From positions 231,319 through 295,318 of the forward strand of contig JAQFVV010006851.1 of assembly GCA_028023455.1 (NCBI GenBank): 64,000 nt of DNA. Direction: 5' to 3'. The translations under genes were made by a program, and so were the position numbers. The notes under the pieces were generated by a model. It ran no database searches and was not told where the DNA came from. It saw nothing but the letters and a program-made list of their open reading frames with translations. Within the stretch, counting starts at the first letter, position 1; each line of letters starts with the position of its first letter. This document shows positions 61,004 to 64,000 of the stretch, in pieces. Source of the DNA: Epiperipatus broadwayi (taxonomy: Eukaryota > Onychophora > Udeonychophora > Euonychophora > Peripatidae).

Positions 61004-63882
61004 CTTGGTACTTTATTTATAATAAAAATGGAAGATTTTGCTTTTTGAGCCATATCACTATAAGCACTAATATTTAGGTAAAAGTAAAACATCTTTAAAC
61101 CAAAGTGGAGTTCATTGAACACAAATCATTTCTCAGATCTTAACATAACAAATGTGTTTCAATATTTTTTTATAAGTTCACTAGCTCAGATTATATATAA
61201 CTAATTTAGGATGGCAATTCGCTCATCCTTGCATGAAATAGATGATGGGATGTGGTTATAATAATACTAAGAGATCACTAAATATTATAAAATCAATATT
61301 TATTTATGGCCTTTAAACAGTTAAACAGCTCATTAATTAAAACGTTGATGATGATGATGATGATGATAATAACGATAATGACAATGGTTTCAACTACAGC
61401 TCTAGGACTAAGCCTAAACATAAAACTAATTTTTATAAAGAAATTCATAATTATTGCTTAATTTTAGCATATTTACTTATATCTTAAATAACTAATATTC
61501 AACCATTGATGATGATGAATAATCACACTTAACCAAGACTACACTTAATGAAATATATACGCCTCGTTTAATAAAACAAACTAATATTTATTACTACATT
61601 CTTAACATATACATAAAAATTTCTAGATAAATATGAAAATTGACATGAATAATAATAATAATAATTGATTATATAACAATCCTCAGATTAATTTTAAGTT
61701 CTTCCCCCTTTCCCTTCAAATGTATTTTGTATTAAGTTGGACGTCACATTGACCATGAAAAGTATTTCAAGACAAAAAATATTATCTGCTCATTAACACA
61801 CATACTTAAAAAAATCCAACATGTAAATAGAATAAAAAAAAATGTTAGTAAAATTGAAAGAGCAAGTTTTTAGAAAAGAGTTTTAAATTATTTTCTCCCC
61901 CCTCCCTTCCAAGCGTTGAAATCTATACTTAACTTGAAACAAAATAATCCAATATTCTAACACTACTCATTATTTCACATTCACTTACAATTATACACAT
62001 ATAAAATATCATTATGTATGTGCGTGTTTTATCCCATGATAACAAAATATTATTTAAAACCAAAATGATAATATATTAGTTAAAACTAAAATCATAACAC
62101 CATAAAAAAAAATTGTTTTACACATTAATATTGCAAAATTAATAAACAAATAATTTTCATACTTTCAAGGTCATTTATGAAGCTCAAAGTTATTATTAGT
62201 AAGACATTCTTGTTTTAATCGATCTGAATAGTCTTTAAAAGTTCTTTAAATAAAATATACCACTTTATCGCTAAAATGTTTCTTAAGACTGATATCATAA
62301 AGAAAATAGATATAAAAAGTCATATTACCGATCTTTTGTTTGTGGCGAATTTCCAAGGGTACAAACTTGTCTATATTTCTGCAGCTACTATGTGGGAACA
62401 ATCTCTTTCTTGAGGTGTATAACTATTTAATGATGATGACTCTATTGAGGTTATTTGCTTTAGTGGACAATTTGGAAATCATTATATTAATTTTTCTTCT
62501 CTTCCTGTCAAGCATGTGGATGAAATACAGCAGTTGTTTTCACATTTATAAATTTTCTTGAGTTTAAAATCAGTTGTTGGAACAATTAATTGGACTTGAT
62601 GATTAATATTTATCAGTAGATTAATTCATCTTCTTTGAATGCAGGTGAATGCTTTCTTCCTTCTATTAAAAACATCTTATTTATCTGGTCAGTTGAAAGG
62701 TGTAGAATATTATTTTAGACACATCTTTTCTTTCCTATGTGATGTGCAGCTTCCTCCAGATGGTCCGGCAAATGGAATATACATATAATTTTTCTAGCCC
62801 GCCATTTCTTATATTTTCAACATTCAAATTTGATAGTTTAATAATCTGAATCAATCACAATAATAATAATTCAAGACAGCTTTTTATATCCAATTTTTAG
62901 CTACCTTAACCAATCAGAGATAGCATCACTTACTATTTTTGGACAAATTTGTTTTAATTAGATCTCTAATTTATTTTCAACTATATTATTTTTCAACTGA
63001 AAAGTTTAATCCTTTTTCCAGAGACTTTTGTTTTAAAAAAAAAATAGATTCAATTCTTATTTCCTTTCTTTTTTTTTTTTTTTTTCTGTTTAACATCCAG
63101 GTAACACTTCAAATCTTTGAGCTTCCTTCTTTAGATCTTGATAAGACAATTTCAAAAATTATAGTTCTGACCCATTATAAGCTTCCAAAGTGAAAAACAA
63201 TTATTTACAAAAAAAAATTGCTACAAAGATCGATATCTGATTAAACAGATTTCCTCTTTTAACAAACAATTATACAAAAAAAATAATTTAACAGATTTAA
63301 TACTTCCTTTTCTTTCAATATTTAGGAAATGTAAAATTTTGTATGTAATGTACACACATCCTTCATTCTTTCAAATCATTCATAAACTAACCTTAAATAC
63401 TATAATTGCTAGCTTAGTAATTATAACCCAATTATTTAATTAAATCTGTAACTTTTAAATCCCAATTATAATTAAAGAAAAGAAAAATAAAAGTATAGAA
63501 TAAAATGTTAGAATTGATCAAGCATAGCTTAGTTTTAAAGAAAGTTAAAATGTTGAATATTTGAAATATAAAACAAATAAATAATTTACACATACATTGC
63601 CTATATGTATGCATTATAACTTTGCTTTTTAACAGAAAATTTAAATATTAAATAGTTTAAATGTGTGCATTACCTTTCTATCAACACACAAACAAGTAAA
63701 GCATGTAATTGTTGACCCATTCTTTCTCTGTTTAAAGCTTTTAGAACTGGACCTTGTAGGGTTTAAACTTGGATGCCCTACAGCTTCATTTATGATTATA
63801 TAAAAATGTGATGATGATTTTGTTTTACACTTTCTTACATGCACATTACTATAAATTTAGCTAGTGACTAAATTGTAATGGC

Positions 63883-63984
<102 letters not shown>

Positions 63985-64000
63985 GAAATGGAACTTAAGG

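Overview
The window looks like intergenic or intronic DNA from a large, very AT-rich, repeat-packed animal genome. There is no operon structure, no bacterial gene organisation and no confidently recognisable host gene. The content is Penelope-like elements (PLEs), non-LTR retrotransposons, an LTR element, palindromic MITEs, tRNA-derived sequence and long (AT)n or tetranucleotide arrays. A mollusc, perhaps a cephalopod, is my guess, but the sequence does not prove it.

Layout. 1.5-4.1 kb: PLE-1, reverse transcriptase (RT) plus GIY-YIG endonuclease on the minus strand, ending in an inverted copy of its own tail. 5.26-11.76 kb: LTR retrotransposon with ~1.69 kb LTRs, a primer-binding-site candidate, a broken gag-like frame and no recognisable pol. 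12-20 kb: AT-rich, almost featureless, with one orphan hammerhead-like relic near 15.95 kb. 20.05-23.23 kb: a 3.2 kb segment repeated in direct orientation at 60.75-63.93 kb. 25.9-28.5 kb: badly decayed RTE-type LINE, plus strand. 30.6-36.5 kb: the best preserved element, a minus-strand non-LTR retrotransposon with ORF1 (zinc knuckle) and ORF2 (endonuclease, RT, zinc finger), each broken at a few sites. 36.5-38.8 kb: PLE-2, a TA-flanked MITE, PLE-3, and a tRNA-like head leading into a hammerhead-like tail. 39-53 kb: AT-rich filler with a TTAA-flanked MITE, a small palindromic MITE and two weak exon candidates. 53.4-57 kb: an (AT)n-centred perfect palindrome, PLE-4 (two endonuclease tails back to back), a palindromic/tandem repeat cluster, a second copy of the TA-flanked MITE, and PLE-5. 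57.6-60.7 kb: a large CTAT/CTGT/CTAC array, then PLE-6 (Neptune-like).

The main theme is the PLEs. All six have a GIY-YIG endonuclease reading frame, and just 3' of it each has a motif resembling the hammerhead ribozyme core (CTGATGA - stem II - GAAA - short palindromic stem III), intact or decayed. Four of the six (1, 4, 5, 6) also carry an inverted copy of their own tail at the other end. No element looks intact enough to move. The host part of the window, if transcribed at all, is probably intron.
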